A DNA stretch of 64,000 nt from Micromonospora matsumotoense (GCF_900091525.1 NZ_FMCU01000010.1:62001-126000); one strand, 5' to 3'. Shown: positions 17,474 through 26,049, counted from the first letter of the stretch. Made by a program: numbers and translations. Notes: generated by a model not told the origin, from the letters alone.

Positions 17474-18838
17474 GTGGCTGACCGTCAGGAGCCGACGGCG
17501 GGCTGGTCGCCCACCTGGGCGCTCGGCCGGGCGGTGCTGCTCACCGGGCTGCTGCTGATCGCCGCCGTCCTGCTCGGCCGGGTCGACCTGGTCGTGCTGG
17601 CCACCCCGTTCGCGCTCGGCACCGCGTACGCGTTGCGCCGCCGGCCCGTCGCCGCCCCCGAGTTGGAGATCACCGCCTCGGACGCCCAACTGGTCGAGGG
17701 CGGTGAACTGGCCGGCGCGGTGGCGGTGGGCAATCCGGACATCGTGCCGTACGACGTGGTGGTGGTCCGGACCCGCGTCTCGCCGTGGCTGTCGGTGCGG
17801 CGGGCCGGCTTCGGCGGCATCGGGCGGGATGTCAGCCGCTCCGGCGGTGTGGACCGGCCCTTCGTGACCACGCTGTCCACCGGCACCGCCGTCGACCTGG
17901 AACTGTCCGGCACCGCGCTGCGCTGGGGCCGGCACCCGATCGGGCCGGCCGGCGCCCGGGCCGCCGCCGCCGACGGGCTGCTGGTCTCCCGGGCGGTGCT
18001 CACCGAACCGGTGCGGATGCGGGTGTACCCGAAGACCGAGCCGTTCGAGGCGGTGGAGGCGATGCCCCGGGCCGCCGGGCTGGTCGGCGCGCACCACTCG
18101 CGGCGGCCGGGGGAGGGCGGTGAGCTGGCCGGGGTCCGGGTCTTCGGGCCGGGGGACCGGCTGCGCCGCATCGACTGGCGGGTGTCGCTGCGGACCCGGC
18201 AACTGCACGTGGCGTCGACCCTGTCCGACCGGGACGCCGAGGTGGTCGTCCTGCTCGACGTGCTGGCCGAGGCGGGCCGCTCCGGCGGGGTGGCCGGCGC
18301 GGCGTCCGTGCTGGACACCACCGTCCGGGCCGCTGCCGCGATCGCCGAACACTACCTGCACCGGGGCGACCGGGTGGCGTTGCTGGAATACGGCCCGGCA
18401 GCCCGCCGACTGCGCCCGGCCACCGGCCGCCGGCAGTACCTGACCGTCCTGGAGTGGCTGCTCGACGTGCACGCCGAGTCCTCCCCGCACGAGCCGTACG
18501 ACCAGGTCTTCGGGCCGCAGGTGCTCTCCGCCGACGCGCTGGTGGTGGTGCTCACCCCGCTGCTCGACGAGCGGTCCGCGCAGATGCTGGCCCGGCTGGC
18601 CCGGGGCGGACGGTTCGTGGTGGCGGTGGACACCCTGCCGACCGATCTCGCTCCGCCCGGCGACCGGGGTTGGGCGCCGGTGGCGTACCGGCTGTGGCGG
18701 CTGGACCGGGACACGATGATCGGTCAGCTCCGGGAGCACGGCGTGCCGGTGGTGGGCTGGGCCGGCGCGGGCAGCCTGGACCAGGTGCTGCGGGACGTCG
18801 CCCGGCTGGCCACCGCCCCCCGGGTGGGTGGCCGGTGA
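17474..18838 (+). CDS. DUF58 domain protein
   Basis: 454 residues, the usual partner of MoxR. Two hydrophobic segments near residues 15-55 anchor it, an extracytoplasmic beta region follows, and the DUF58 core lies at about 205-300, with the signature GDRLRRIDWRVSLRTRQLHV. A VWA-like region follows (VVLLDVLAEA). GTG 17474 begins 5 nt after the moxR stop. Its stop overlaps the last gene of the operon (GTGA). Cell-envelope function is inferred from the operon type. Confidence 0.88.
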   Translation: MADRQEPTAGWSPTWALGRAVLLTGLLLIAAVLLGRVDLVVLATPFALGTAYALRRRPVAAPELEITASDAQLVEGGELAGAVAVGNPDIVPYDVVVVRTRVSPWLSVRRAGFGGIGRDVSRSGGVDRPFVTTLSTGTAVDLELSGTALRWGRHPIGPAGARAAAADGLLVSRAVLTEPVRMRVYPKTEPFEAVEAMPRAAGLVGAHHSRRPGEGGELAGVRVFGPGDRLRRIDWRVSLRTRQLHVASTLSDRDAEVVVLLDVLAEAGRSGGVAGAASVLDTTVRAAAAIAEHYLHRGDRVALLEYGPAARRLRPATGRRQYLTVLEWLLDVHAESSPHEPYDQVFGPQVLSADALVVVLTPLLDERSAQMLARLARGGRFVVAVDTLPTDLAPPGDRGWAPVAYRLWRLDRDTMIGQLREHGVPVVGWAGAGSLDQVLRDVARLATAPRVGGR

Positions 18839-19404
18839 ACGCGGTGGACACGACCCGGGAACGGGTGCGGGCGGCCCGTACGGCGGTGCGTCGGGTGGCG
18901 CCGCTGCCGATGCTGGTGCGCGGGGCCGTCTTCCTGGTCGTGCTGGCCGGCCTGCTGTTGGCGTACCCGGCGGAGTTGTTCCAGGCCCGGTCGTTGCTCG
19001 CGCTGACGGTGGTGGCGGTGCTGCCGGCGGCGGCCCCCCGCCGGGTCTGGCCGACCTTCGCCGCGCTGGTCACGGTGGCCGGCTGGGTGTTCGCCTCGGC
19101 GGGTTACGACCGGCCCATCGCGTTGTGGCGGTTGCTCGCCGTGGCGACCCTGCTCTATCTCGGGCACACCCTCTGCGCGCTGTCGGCCGTGCTGCCCTAC
19201 GACGGGGCGATCGACCCGAATGTCGTGCTGCGCTGGCTCACCCGGGCCGGCGCGGTGGTGCTGGCCTCCGCGGTGCTCGGCGTGCTGCTGACCGGCGCGG
19301 GGCAACTCGGCCCGGCTGACGGTTTCCAGGCGGTCACGGTGGTGGGACTGCTGGTGGCGGTGGGTCTGAGCGGCCTGCTGGGCTGGTTGCTGCGCCGCAG
19401 ATAG
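18835..19404 (+). CDS. Five-to-six-helix membrane protein, last gene of the operon
   Basis: 189 residues, almost entirely hydrophobic after a basic N-terminus: membrane segments near 25-42, 46-63, 66-83, 94-112, 135-155 and 165-184. No family recognised. In many similar operons a transglutaminase-like membrane protein stands at this place; here no catalytic domain is present. GTG 18835 overlaps the DUF58 stop by 4 nt. Confidence 0.7.
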   Translation: MNAVDTTRERVRAARTAVRRVAPLPMLVRGAVFLVVLAGLLLAYPAELFQARSLLALTVVAVLPAAAPRRVWPTFAALVTVAGWVFASAGYDRPIALWRLLAVATLLYLGHTLCALSAVLPYDGAIDPNVVLRWLTRAGAVVLASAVLGVLLTGAGQLGPADGFQAVTVVGLLVAVGLSGLLGWLLRRR

Positions 19405-19431
19405 TGGGATTCGGCGGGTACGTAGCGCAGC

Positions 19432-19456
19432 TCACAGGTGTTGTGCTCCGTCACAG
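19432..19456 (+). promoter_or_regulatory. Possible Rex-like site upstream of ndh
   Basis: TCACAG, TTGTG and TCACAG half-sites occur in 25 bp (19432-19437, 19441-19445, 19451-19456). Rex, the NADH-sensing repressor, binds TTGTG...CACAA palindromes and controls NDH-2 in actinobacteria. The spacing here (TTGTG-N6-CACAG) is shorter than consensus, so this is only a candidate. Confidence 0.22.
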
Positions 19457-19506
19457 AAGGGGGTCTCGAGGGGTATTACCGCAGCCGCCCGGGGAAAGAT
19501 GGATAC

Positions 19507-20844
19507 GTGAATCCGAAGCGGATCCTTGTCGTGGGTGCCGGGCACGTGGGCCTGTACGCCGCTCTGCGCCTGTCCAAGAAGCTGAGCTCCCGTGAGGCCG
19601 AGGTCGTCGTCGTCGACCCGCAGCCGCACATGACGTACCAGCCGTTCCTGCCGGAGGCGGCGGCCGGCAACATCTCGCCCCGGCACTCCGTGGTGCCGTT
19701 GCGGCGCGAGTTGCGCAAGTGCAAGGTCGTCGCGGGCGCGGTGACCCGGATCGACCACAGCCGTAAGACCGCGGTGGTGCAGCCGATCTCCGGCCCGACC
19801 CGGGAGATCGGCTACGACCACGTGATCGTGGCCCCCGGCTCGGTGTCCCGCACCCTGCCGATCCCGGGCCTGCACGAGCACGGGATCGGGTTCAAGACCA
19901 TCGGTGAGGCCATCTACCTGCGCAACCACGTGCTGGACCGGCTCGATGTGGCCGCCGCCACGCCCGACGCCGACGTCCGTCGGTCCGCGTTGACCTTCAC
20001 CTTCGTCGGCGGTGGCTACGCCGGCATCGAGGCGTTGGCCGAGATGGAGGACATGGCCCGGGACGCGCTGCGCTACTACCCGGAGCTGGAGCCGGACGAC
20101 ATGCGCTGGGTGCTGGTCGAGGCGACCCAGCGGGTGCTGCCCGAGGTCGACCGGGACATGGGCGCCTACACGGTGCAGCAGCTGCTCAAGCGGAACATGG
20201 ACATCCGGCTGGACACCCGGCTGGAGTCCTGCGTCGACGGTGTGGTGAAACTCTCCGACGGGGACAGCTTCCGCTCCGACACCATCGTCTGGACGGCCGG
20301 TGTCAAGCCGTCGCCGATGCTGGACCGGACGGACTTCCCCCGCGACGAGCGGCGGCGGGTCACCTGCCTGCCGACCCTCCAGGTCGTCGACGGCGACCGG
20401 GTGGTCGAGGGGGCGTGGAGCGCCGGTGACTGCGCCGCCGTGCCGGACCTGACCAAGGAACCGGGCAACTACTGCTCGCCGAGCGCCCAGCACGCGGTGC
20501 GGCAGGCCGCCCGGATGGCCGACAACATCGTGTTGGTGGTGCGGGGCCGGGAGCCGGTCGACTACAAGCACAAGCACGCCGGCAGCGTGGCCAGCCTCGG
20601 CCTGCACAAGGGCGTGGCCCAGGTGTACGGCATCAAGATGAAGGGCTGGCCGGCCTGGTTCATGCACCGCACGTACCACATGAGCCGGATTCCGTCGTTC
20701 AACCGCAAGGTCCGGGTCGTGGTCGACTGGTCGCTGGCCTTCTTCCTCAAGCGCGAGGTGGTCGCGCTCGGCCAGCTGCACGACCCGCGGGAGGAGTTCG
20801 CGGAGGCGTCGCAGCCGATTTCGATCACCAGCAGGGCGGCCTGA
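19507..20844 (+). CDS. ndh: Type II NADH dehydrogenase-like FAD oxidoreductase
   Basis: A 445-residue two-dinucleotide-binding flavoprotein that should oxidise NADH and pass electrons to menaquinone without pumping protons. The FAD fold starts GAGHVGLYAA at residue 8; the NAD(P) fold is TFVGGGYAGIE near 170; the second FAD motif is WSAGDCAAV near 312. The C-terminal amphipathic part (about 375-420) should bind the membrane surface. GTG 19507 is preceded by GGGGAAAG. Length and motifs match NDH-2; other members of the family (sulfide or ferredoxin reductases) are less likely as their active-site cysteines are missing. Confidence 0.88.
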   Translation: MNPKRILVVGAGHVGLYAALRLSKKLSSREAEVVVVDPQPHMTYQPFLPEAAAGNISPRHSVVPLRRELRKCKVVAGAVTRIDHSRKTAVVQPISGPTREIGYDHVIVAPGSVSRTLPIPGLHEHGIGFKTIGEAIYLRNHVLDRLDVAAATPDADVRRSALTFTFVGGGYAGIEALAEMEDMARDALRYYPELEPDDMRWVLVEATQRVLPEVDRDMGAYTVQQLLKRNMDIRLDTRLESCVDGVVKLSDGDSFRSDTIVWTAGVKPSPMLDRTDFPRDERRRVTCLPTLQVVDGDRVVEGAWSAGDCAAVPDLTKEPGNYCSPSAQHAVRQAARMADNIVLVVRGREPVDYKHKHAGSVASLGLHKGVAQVYGIKMKGWPAWFMHRTYHMSRIPSFNRKVRVVVDWSLAFFLKREVVALGQLHDPREEFAEASQPISITSRAA

Positions 20845-20852
20845 CCGCTGAT

Positions 20853-20905
20853 CCGACGCCGGACGCCCCTTCCCGCCTCGCGCGGGGAGGGGCGTCCGGC
20901 GTCGG
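20853..20905. terminator. 24-bp stem terminator after ndh
   Basis: Arms 20853-20876 and 20882-20905 pair with a single G:T wobble and a 5-nt loop. It begins 8 bp after the ndh stop and isolates ndh from the tRNA gene. Confidence 0.82.
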
Positions 20906-20977
20906 CGGGGTACGCCGGGTCGACGCCGACCGGATACCGTGAGACTGCACCGCTGCGCATCGACGTGACGCGCTCCC

Positions 20978-21061
20978 GCCCGGGTGGTGGAACGGCAGAC
21001 ACGGCCGCCTTAAAAGCGGCTGCCGCAAGGCGTGCGGGTTCGAGACCCGCCCCGGGCACCA
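20978..21061 (+). tRNA. bldA: tRNA-Leu, anticodon UAA (bldA type)
   Basis: The acceptor stem GCCCGGG/CCCGGGC, an anticodon arm GCCGC-CTTAAAA-GCGGC with anticodon TAA, a long variable arm (TGCCGCAAGGCG) typical of class II tRNAs, and a T arm with TTCGAGA are all present; CCA is encoded. This reads the UUA codon. In Streptomyces the same tRNA (bldA) limits expression of TTA-containing developmental and antibiotic genes. By eye, I found no in-frame TTA codon in any annotated gene of this window, so its targets must lie elsewhere. Confidence 0.96.
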
Positions 21062-21169
21062 CACTCTCAGCTTTCCCACAGCGTCCCGGTCGTCGCCTGT
21101 GACACCTGGCCGTTTACCCTGGGAGTGCACGTTTGCGTGCGACTGACCCCCTGAGGGAGGCCTGAGACA

Positions 21170-21991
21170 GTGAAGACCTCGAACCCGGTGCTCGCCCGGC
21201 TCGGCCAGGCGGCCGAGCGGGAGCGGTCCGCCGGGTACGCCCAGCCCGGGCCGTACGGTTACGGACAGCCCGGCGTTCCCCAGCAGTACCCGGGCCAGCC
21301 CGGTTCCCCGGTCGCCCCGACGGTGTCCGGCACGATGACCCTCGACGACGTCGTGGTCAAGACCGTCACGCTCCTGGCCATCCTCGGCGTCTCCGCCGCC
21401 GCGGCCTGGATCCTGGTGCCGGACTCGGTGCTCGGCGTCGCCTGGATCGGCGCGGCGATGGTCGGTCTGGCCCTCGGCCTGATCATCTCGTTCTCCCGGG
21501 TCGCCAACCCGGCGCTGGTGGTCGCGTACGCGATCGTCGAGGGCGCGTTCGTCGGCCTGGTCAGCAAGGTCTACGAGACGGCCTACCAGGGCATCGTGCT
21601 CCAGGCCGTGGTCGCCACCTTCGGCGTCTTCTTCGTGATGACCATCCTCTACAAGGCGCGCGTCATCCGGGCCACCCCCAAGTTCGTCAAGGGCATGATC
21701 GCCGTGATGGCGGGCCTGTTCGCCGTCATGCTGATCAACCTGGTGCTGGCTCTGTTCGGGGTCAACACCGGCCTGCGCGACGGCAGCCCGCTGGCCATCG
21801 GGTTCAGCCTGGTCTGCATCGTGGTCGCCTCGCTGAGCTTCGTGCTCAGCTTCAAGGAGGTCGAGGACGGCGTCCGGATGGGGCTGCCGGCCCGCTACTC
21901 CTGGACGGCCGCGTTCGGCATCGTGGTCAGCCTGGTCTGGCTCTACCTGGAGATGCTGCGCCTGATCAGCTACTTCCAGGGCGACGACTGA
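21170..21991 (+). CDS. Bax inhibitor-1/YccA family membrane protein
   Basis: 273 residues: a Gly/Pro/Tyr/Gln-rich cytoplasmic N-terminal 50 residues, then seven transmembrane helices of the BI-1 fold, thought to be a pH-sensitive calcium leak or stress-related membrane protein. The region VVAYAIVEGAFVGLVSKVYE and the last helix with its acidic ends are typical. GTG 21170 is preceded by GGGAGG at 21155-21160. A strong stem-loop follows the stop. Role in bacteria is unsettled. Confidence 0.88.
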   Translation: MKTSNPVLARLGQAAERERSAGYAQPGPYGYGQPGVPQQYPGQPGSPVAPTVSGTMTLDDVVVKTVTLLAILGVSAAAAWILVPDSVLGVAWIGAAMVGLALGLIISFSRVANPALVVAYAIVEGAFVGLVSKVYETAYQGIVLQAVVATFGVFFVMTILYKARVIRATPKFVKGMIAVMAGLFAVMLINLVLALFGVNTGLRDGSPLAIGFSLVCIVVASLSFVLSFKEVEDGVRMGLPARYSWTAAFGIVVSLVWLYLEMLRLISYFQGDD

Positions 21992-22007
21992 CGGTTTCGC
22001 ACCCCGG

Positions 22008-22039
22008 CGCCCGCCACCGCGACCTCGCGGCGGCGGGCG
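22008..22039. terminator. Stem-loop terminator after the BI-1 gene
   Basis: CGCCCGCC (22008-22015) and GGCGGGCG (22032-22039) pair; after one A-C mismatch a further 6 bp pair inside (22017-22022 with 22025-22030). It starts 17 bp after the stop codon. Confidence 0.7.
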
Positions 22040-22165
22040 TCGTCGTCTGTCCGCCCCTGTCGGCCGGGGTGGGCCCGCGGGGACGCCGTCGGGCCGCGTG
22101 CGCCGGCGGACCGGCTCCCCGCCGCTCAGCCCGTACCGACCCGTCGGTGCGTAGACTCGCCGACG

Positions 22166-22486
22166 ATGAGCGCAGCGGAGTTGGACCGGGCGGTGGGCCT
22201 GCTGGTCCGTCAGGTGGCCCACTGGGAGCAGCCGCGCTGGGCGGCGGTCGCCGGGGGCGGCAACGTGTCCCGGGCCGACCTGGTGCACAAGCTGGTGCAG
22301 GAGGTCGCCGACCTGGCGGCCGACGCGGAGGGTGGGCCCCGGCGGGACGTACCCCGGTTGGCGCAGCCGATGGCGCTGCCCGACCAGCTCCGGGTGGTCG
22401 CGGCGGACCTGGTGGCCGCCGGCCCGCCGGAGGCGGTGCTGGCCGGGGCCGCCGTCACGGTGACGGCGACCCGCAGCGCGCTGTAG
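22166..22486 (+). CDS. Small hypothetical protein
   Basis: 106 residues, soluble, helical, no signal or membrane segment. Sequence features are HWEQPRWAA, then RADLVHKLVQEVADLAADAE, and an Ala-rich C-terminal half. This looks like the small conserved actinobacterial proteins beside thiolase genes, but no function is known. ATG 22166; the gene ends 3 bp before the convergent thiolase stop. Confidence 0.62.
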   Translation: MSAAELDRAVGLLVRQVAHWEQPRWAAVAGGGNVSRADLVHKLVQEVADLAADAEGGPRRDVPRLAQPMALPDQLRVVAADLVAAGPPEAVLAGAAVTVTATRSAL

Positions 22487-22489
22487 GGC

Positions 22490-23752
22490 TCAGCTCAGCC
22501 GTTCGAGCACCATCGCCATGCCCTGACCGCCACCGACGCACATGGTCTCCAGACCGATGGTCCGGTCGTGCCACTGCAGGGCGTTGAGCAGGGTGCCGGT
22601 GATCCGGGCGCCGGTCATGCCGAACGGGTGGCCGACGGCGATCGCCCCGCCCATCACGTTGACCTTGTCCTCCGGGATGCCGAGCTGCCGGTACGACGGG
22701 ATCACCTGGGCGGCGAACGCCTCGTTGATCTCGACCAGGTCGACGTCGTCCACGGTCATCCCGGCCCGGCGCAGCGCCTGCCGGGACGCCTCGACCGGGC
22801 CGAGGCCCATGATCTCCGGCGACAGGGCGGTGACCCCGGTGGAGACGATCCGGGCCAACGGGGTGAGCCCCAGTTCGTCGGCCCGCTGGGCGCTCATCAC
22901 CACCACGGCCGCAGCCCCGTCGTTGAGCGGGCAGCAGTTGCCGGCGGTGATCCGGCCGTCCGGGCGGAAGACCGGCTTCAGCCCGGCCACCGCCTCCAGG
23001 GTGACCCCGGCGCGTGGGCCGTCGTCGGTGCCCACCACGGTGCCGTCCGGGGTGGTGACCGGGGTGATCTCGCGGGCCCAGAAGCCGTCGGCGATGGCCT
23101 TCTCGGCCAGGTTCTGGCTGCGGACGCCGAACGCGTCCATCTCCTCCCGGGTGATGTCGTGCACCTGGGCCAGATTCTCCGCCGTCTGCCCCATCGTCAG
23201 GTAGATGTCGGGGAGCTGACCGGCGTCGCGGGGGTCGGTCCACACCTCGGCGTCCCCCTGGGCGCGGGCCGTCGACCGCTGCCGGGCCTCGGCGAAGCGT
23301 GGGTTCTCCCAACCGCCGCCGACCAGCGCCTGCGCCTCGGGCGGCAGGGTGTCGGAGTTGCCCCGGGCGTACCGGGAGACCATCTCGACACCGGCCGAGA
23401 CGAAGACGTCGCCCTCGCCGGCCCGGATCGCGTGCATCGCCATCCGGGTGGTCTGCAACGACGACGCGCAGTAGCGGGTCACCGTGGCGCCGGGCAGGCC
23501 GTCCAGACCCATCAGGGTGGAGACCACCCGGGCCAGGTTGAAGCCCTGCTCACCGCCGGGCAGCCCGCATCCGACATAGAGGTCGTCGATCGTGGTGGGA
23601 TCGAGCCCGGGGACCTTGTCCAGCGCGGCCTGGACGATGGTGGCGGCGAGATCGTCCGGGCGGACCTCGCGCAGGGAACCCTTGAACGCGCGGCCGATGG
23701 GGGACCGGGCGGTGGCGACGATGACGGCGTCGCGGGACGACTCAATCGGCAT
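22490..23752 (-). CDS. Acetyl-CoA acetyltransferase (thiolase)
   Basis: 420 residues, a full-length thiolase (FadA/FadA3 type) that condenses or cleaves 3-ketoacyl-CoA in fatty acid oxidation. The acylated Cys is in TRYCASSLQT near residue 95; the His motifs are NEAFAAQ and GGAIAVGHPFGMTGAR; the second Cys is in CVGGGQGMA. ATG 23752. Upstream lies a pair of 11-bp direct repeats that could be an operator. A thiolase followed by a GDSL esterase and cbs recalls the M. tuberculosis fadA3 - Rv1075c - cbs neighbourhood. Chain-length specificity cannot be told from the sequence. Confidence 0.93.
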   Translation of the reverse strand: MPIESSRDAVIVATARSPIGRAFKGSLREVRPDDLAATIVQAALDKVPGLDPTTIDDLYVGCGLPGGEQGFNLARVVSTLMGLDGLPGATVTRYCASSLQTTRMAMHAIRAGEGDVFVSAGVEMVSRYARGNSDTLPPEAQALVGGGWENPRFAEARQRSTARAQGDAEVWTDPRDAGQLPDIYLTMGQTAENLAQVHDITREEMDAFGVRSQNLAEKAIADGFWAREITPVTTPDGTVVGTDDGPRAGVTLEAVAGLKPVFRPDGRITAGNCCPLNDGAAAVVVMSAQRADELGLTPLARIVSTGVTALSPEIMGLGPVEASRQALRRAGMTVDDVDLVEINEAFAAQVIPSYRQLGIPEDKVNVMGGAIAVGHPFGMTGARITGTLLNALQWHDRTIGLETMCVGGGQGMAMVLERLS

Positions 23753-23756
23753 GAAC

Positions 23757-23783
23757 CAACGTTAACTTGACGGTAACTTGACG
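23757..23783 (-). promoter_or_regulatory. Direct-repeat operator candidate upstream of thiolase
   Basis: TAACTTGACG occurs twice with 11-bp period (23763-23772 and 23774-23783). The inner part CAACGTTAACTTG (23757-23769) is a near-perfect palindrome about GTTAAC. The element ends 5 bp before the thiolase ATG, so a bound regulator would block transcription or translation start. MerR-type (LiuR-like) or TetR-type fatty-acid regulators bind similar TTGACG-containing sites. Confidence 0.4.
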
Positions 23784-23929
23784 CGGAAGCGGACCGACCA
23801 GCGGGAAATGTCACCCGGCTGCGGCCCCGGGCCGGTGGCGGCGTCGGCCCGCTGGCGGCCCGGGTCGGCGTGGTCCGCTCCGCCGACGGCGGGGGCACGC
23901 CCGGCCGGTGCGGGCGACACCGGGGCCGG

Positions 23930-24733
23930 TCAGTGCCGGGAGGCGACGTTGGCGGCGGCGACCACCGCCGGCAGCAGGGCGTGCGCCCACACCCGGTAAC
24001 CGTCGGCCGACGGGTGGAAACCGTCGTGGCACAGCGTCCCGGCGTCGGCCCGGAACACCGGCCCGGTCTCCGTGCCCAGGTCGACGACCGTGCCCCCGGC
24101 GTCCAGCACCGCGGCGGTCTGTGCCCGGGCGACCCGCCGACCCGACCACCCGATCACCTGCCGCAGCGGCGGGGCGACCGCACGTACCGCACCCAGGTCC
24201 GGGCAGGTGCCGACGACGACCTCGACCCCGGCCTCCCGCAGCCGGCGCACCGCCGAGGCGAGGTACGCCGCCGCCTCCAACGGCCGGCTCATCGCCGTGG
24301 CGTCGTTCGCCCCGATCAGCACCACCGCGACGTCCGGCCGGTCGCCGAGCAGCGCCCGCGCCACCTGGGTCGCCAGGTCGGTGGAGCGGGAACCGGAGAC
24401 CCCCACGCTGGACAGGTGCACCCGCCGGCCGGCCGGCCCCTCGGCCAGCAGGTGGGCGAGCTGCCCGCCGACCGTCTCGTCGAAGCGGCCCACCCCGACG
24501 CCGAGCGCCGAGGAGTCACCGAGCAGCACCAGCCGCAGCAGTGGAGCACCGGCCCGGCCGACCGTGGCCCGTAGCGCCAGGCCCAGTTCGGGTTGGGCGT
24601 AGTCGCGGTTGCGGGCCGCCACCGCCTGGCCGGCGAGCACCGCCGCACCGCCGATCGTCCCGGCGACCAGGGAGACCGCCGCGGCCTTGCCGAGGCGTAC
24701 GGCCAGCTCGCCGCCGAGGGACCGGCCGGTCAC
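23930..24733 (-). CDS. SGNH/GDSL hydrolase, membrane anchored (copy 2)
   Basis: A 267-residue esterase of the SGNH fold. A hydrophobic N-terminal segment (about 12-36) anchors or exports it. Block I is GDSSALGVG, block III GANDAT, and block V DGFHPS carries the catalytic Asp and His. GTG 24733 was chosen because it overlaps the stop of a coupled 30-codon ORF (GTGA). It is a paralogue of the next gene upstream; the two share VVVGTCPDLGA and the motif order. It resembles M. tuberculosis Rv1075c in type and position. Natural substrate unknown; acyl chains on envelope glycolipids or wall polymers are likely. Confidence 0.85.
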   Translation of the reverse strand: MTGRSLGGELAVRLGKAAAVSLVAGTIGGAAVLAGQAVAARNRDYAQPELGLALRATVGRAGAPLLRLVLLGDSSALGVGVGRFDETVGGQLAHLLAEGPAGRRVHLSSVGVSGSRSTDLATQVARALLGDRPDVAVVLIGANDATAMSRPLEAAAYLASAVRRLREAGVEVVVGTCPDLGAVRAVAPPLRQVIGWSGRRVARAQTAAVLDAGGTVVDLGTETGPVFRADAGTLCHDGFHPSADGYRVWAHALLPAVVAAANVASRH

Positions 24734-24822
24734 GACGTCACCGTCCGGAAGTTCGCGTCGGCGCTGACCGGCGTGGCGTGGCAGCCGTGGCACCCGGTGG
24801 TTCGCTCGCTGTGCTCGCTCAT
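24730..24822 (-). CDS. Possible coupled 30-residue micro-ORF with CHGCH motif
   Basis: ATG 24822 overlaps the stop of the upstream SGNH gene (ATGA), and the TGA at 24732-24730 overlaps the GTG of the downstream SGNH gene (GTGA). The peptide begins MSEHSERTTG and contains CHGCH near residues 11-15. It has no signal peptide. The first eight codons belong to a GAGCGAGC-type sequence that I recall as common at actinobacterial gene borders, so the ORF may only be a translational bridge between the two esterases. Confidence 0.3.
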   Translation of the reverse strand: MSEHSERTTGCHGCHATPVSADANFRTVTS

Positions 24823-25868
24823 GCCAGTTCCTCCAGTTGGGGTGAGTCGGCGGCGACGCCGGGCTGCGGCACCGGGGCCACGCCGAAGAAGGCCCGCCGC
24901 CGTAGCTGCGCCCAGCGACCGGCCGGGCCGTGGTCGCGGCCCCGGACCTGCACGCCGCTGACCTCCGTACCGGCGTGCCGGGCGGCTTCCTGGGCGGCCT
25001 CGGGCAGCGACCGCACACCGTCGCCCCGGGCCGGCGTCGGCCGGCGTTCCCCGCCGCCGAGCGCCGACAGCACGGTCGGCAGGAGCGCGGCGGCGGCCAT
25101 CGCGTAACCCTCGGCGGAGGGGTGGAACCGGTCCCAGGCGAACATCCGGGTCGGCTCGGCGGAGAACCGTGGGCCGAGCAGGTCACCGAGGGAGACCGTC
25201 CAGCCGCCCGCCTCGACCACCGCGACCGTCTGGGCGGTGGCGAGCTGCCGGCTCCACCGGCGGGCCAACCAGCGCAGCGGAGGTTGGATCGGCTGGATCG
25301 CGCCCAGGTCGGGGCAGGTCCCGACGACCACCTCGCAGCCGGCCGCGCGCAGCGTGCGGACCGCGTCGACCAGGTGCCGGACCGCCACGGAGTATGGCGA
25401 CCGGTTGGTGACGTCGTTGCCGCCCACCATGATCACCGCCACGTCCGGCGCGCACTCCAGGGCGGCCTCGACCTGCGGCCGGAGCCCGGCGGAGAGGGCG
25501 CCGACCACGGCGAAACGATGCACCCGTACGGCCCGGTGCAGTCGTCGGGACAGCCCGGTGGCCAGCAGCGAACCCAGGGTCTCCCGCCGTCGCCGCACGC
25601 CGTAGCTGGCGGCGGAGGAGTCGCCGAGGATCACCAGGGTCAGCGGTGCCCCCGGGATCTTGGCGCCGTAGACACCGTCGCAGCGCGGCGGCGGAGCCTC
25701 CGCCATCGGGATGGCCTGCCGGGCCTGCCGGGCCTGGCCGAGCAGCACCCCGCCGGTCGCGGCGATGGCCGCCGCGGTGGCGCCCGTGCCGATGGCTGCC
25801 AGCCGGGCGACCTGACGGGCGCGGTGCCAGCGCGGAACCACCGGTACGACGGAACCAGCCTCCCCCAT
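24819..25868 (-). CDS. SGNH/GDSL hydrolase, membrane anchored (copy 1)
   Basis: 349 residues. One transmembrane segment at about 20-42, then an SGNH domain: GDSSAASYG (block I), GGNDVTN (block III), DRFHPS (block V). A 75-residue basic C-terminal extension follows that the paralogue downstream lacks. ATG 25868. The two genes form a unit linked by the micro-ORF between them and probably arose by tandem duplication; they have diverged enough that only motifs and VVVGTCPDLGA align readily. Extracytoplasmic lipid or acyl esterase activity is inferred from the fold. Confidence 0.86.
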   Translation of the reverse strand: MGEAGSVVPVVPRWHRARQVARLAAIGTGATAAAIAATGGVLLGQARQARQAIPMAEAPPPRCDGVYGAKIPGAPLTLVILGDSSAASYGVRRRRETLGSLLATGLSRRLHRAVRVHRFAVVGALSAGLRPQVEAALECAPDVAVIMVGGNDVTNRSPYSVAVRHLVDAVRTLRAAGCEVVVGTCPDLGAIQPIQPPLRWLARRWSRQLATAQTVAVVEAGGWTVSLGDLLGPRFSAEPTRMFAWDRFHPSAEGYAMAAAALLPTVLSALGGGERRPTPARGDGVRSLPEAAQEAARHAGTEVSGVQVRGRDHGPAGRWAQLRRRAFFGVAPVPQPGVAADSPQLEELA

Positions 25869-26049
25869 ACAGCGACATTATCGCGCCGCAACGGCCCCCC
25901 GCTTCCGTCGGGACGGTCGGTTTCAGGGCTGGGCGGCGACGATTCTGGGTACCTGATCCGACGGCGGGGTCCCCTGCGGTCGCCCCGCCGCAGGTGGCGA
26001 CGGCTTGCGCCGGGGAGTCACGCTGGTCGGTGGAGAGGGGCTGGATGAG

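Noticed and set aside
19404..19506. CRP-type site TGTG...TCACA before ndh
   Set aside because: The spacing is two bases too short for a CRP palindrome; kept only as a weak Rex-like candidate.
24781..24795. Cytochrome c heme site (CHGCH) as evidence of a real cytochrome
   Set aside because: The peptide has 30 residues, no export signal and begins with a common border repeat; the motif is probably accidental.
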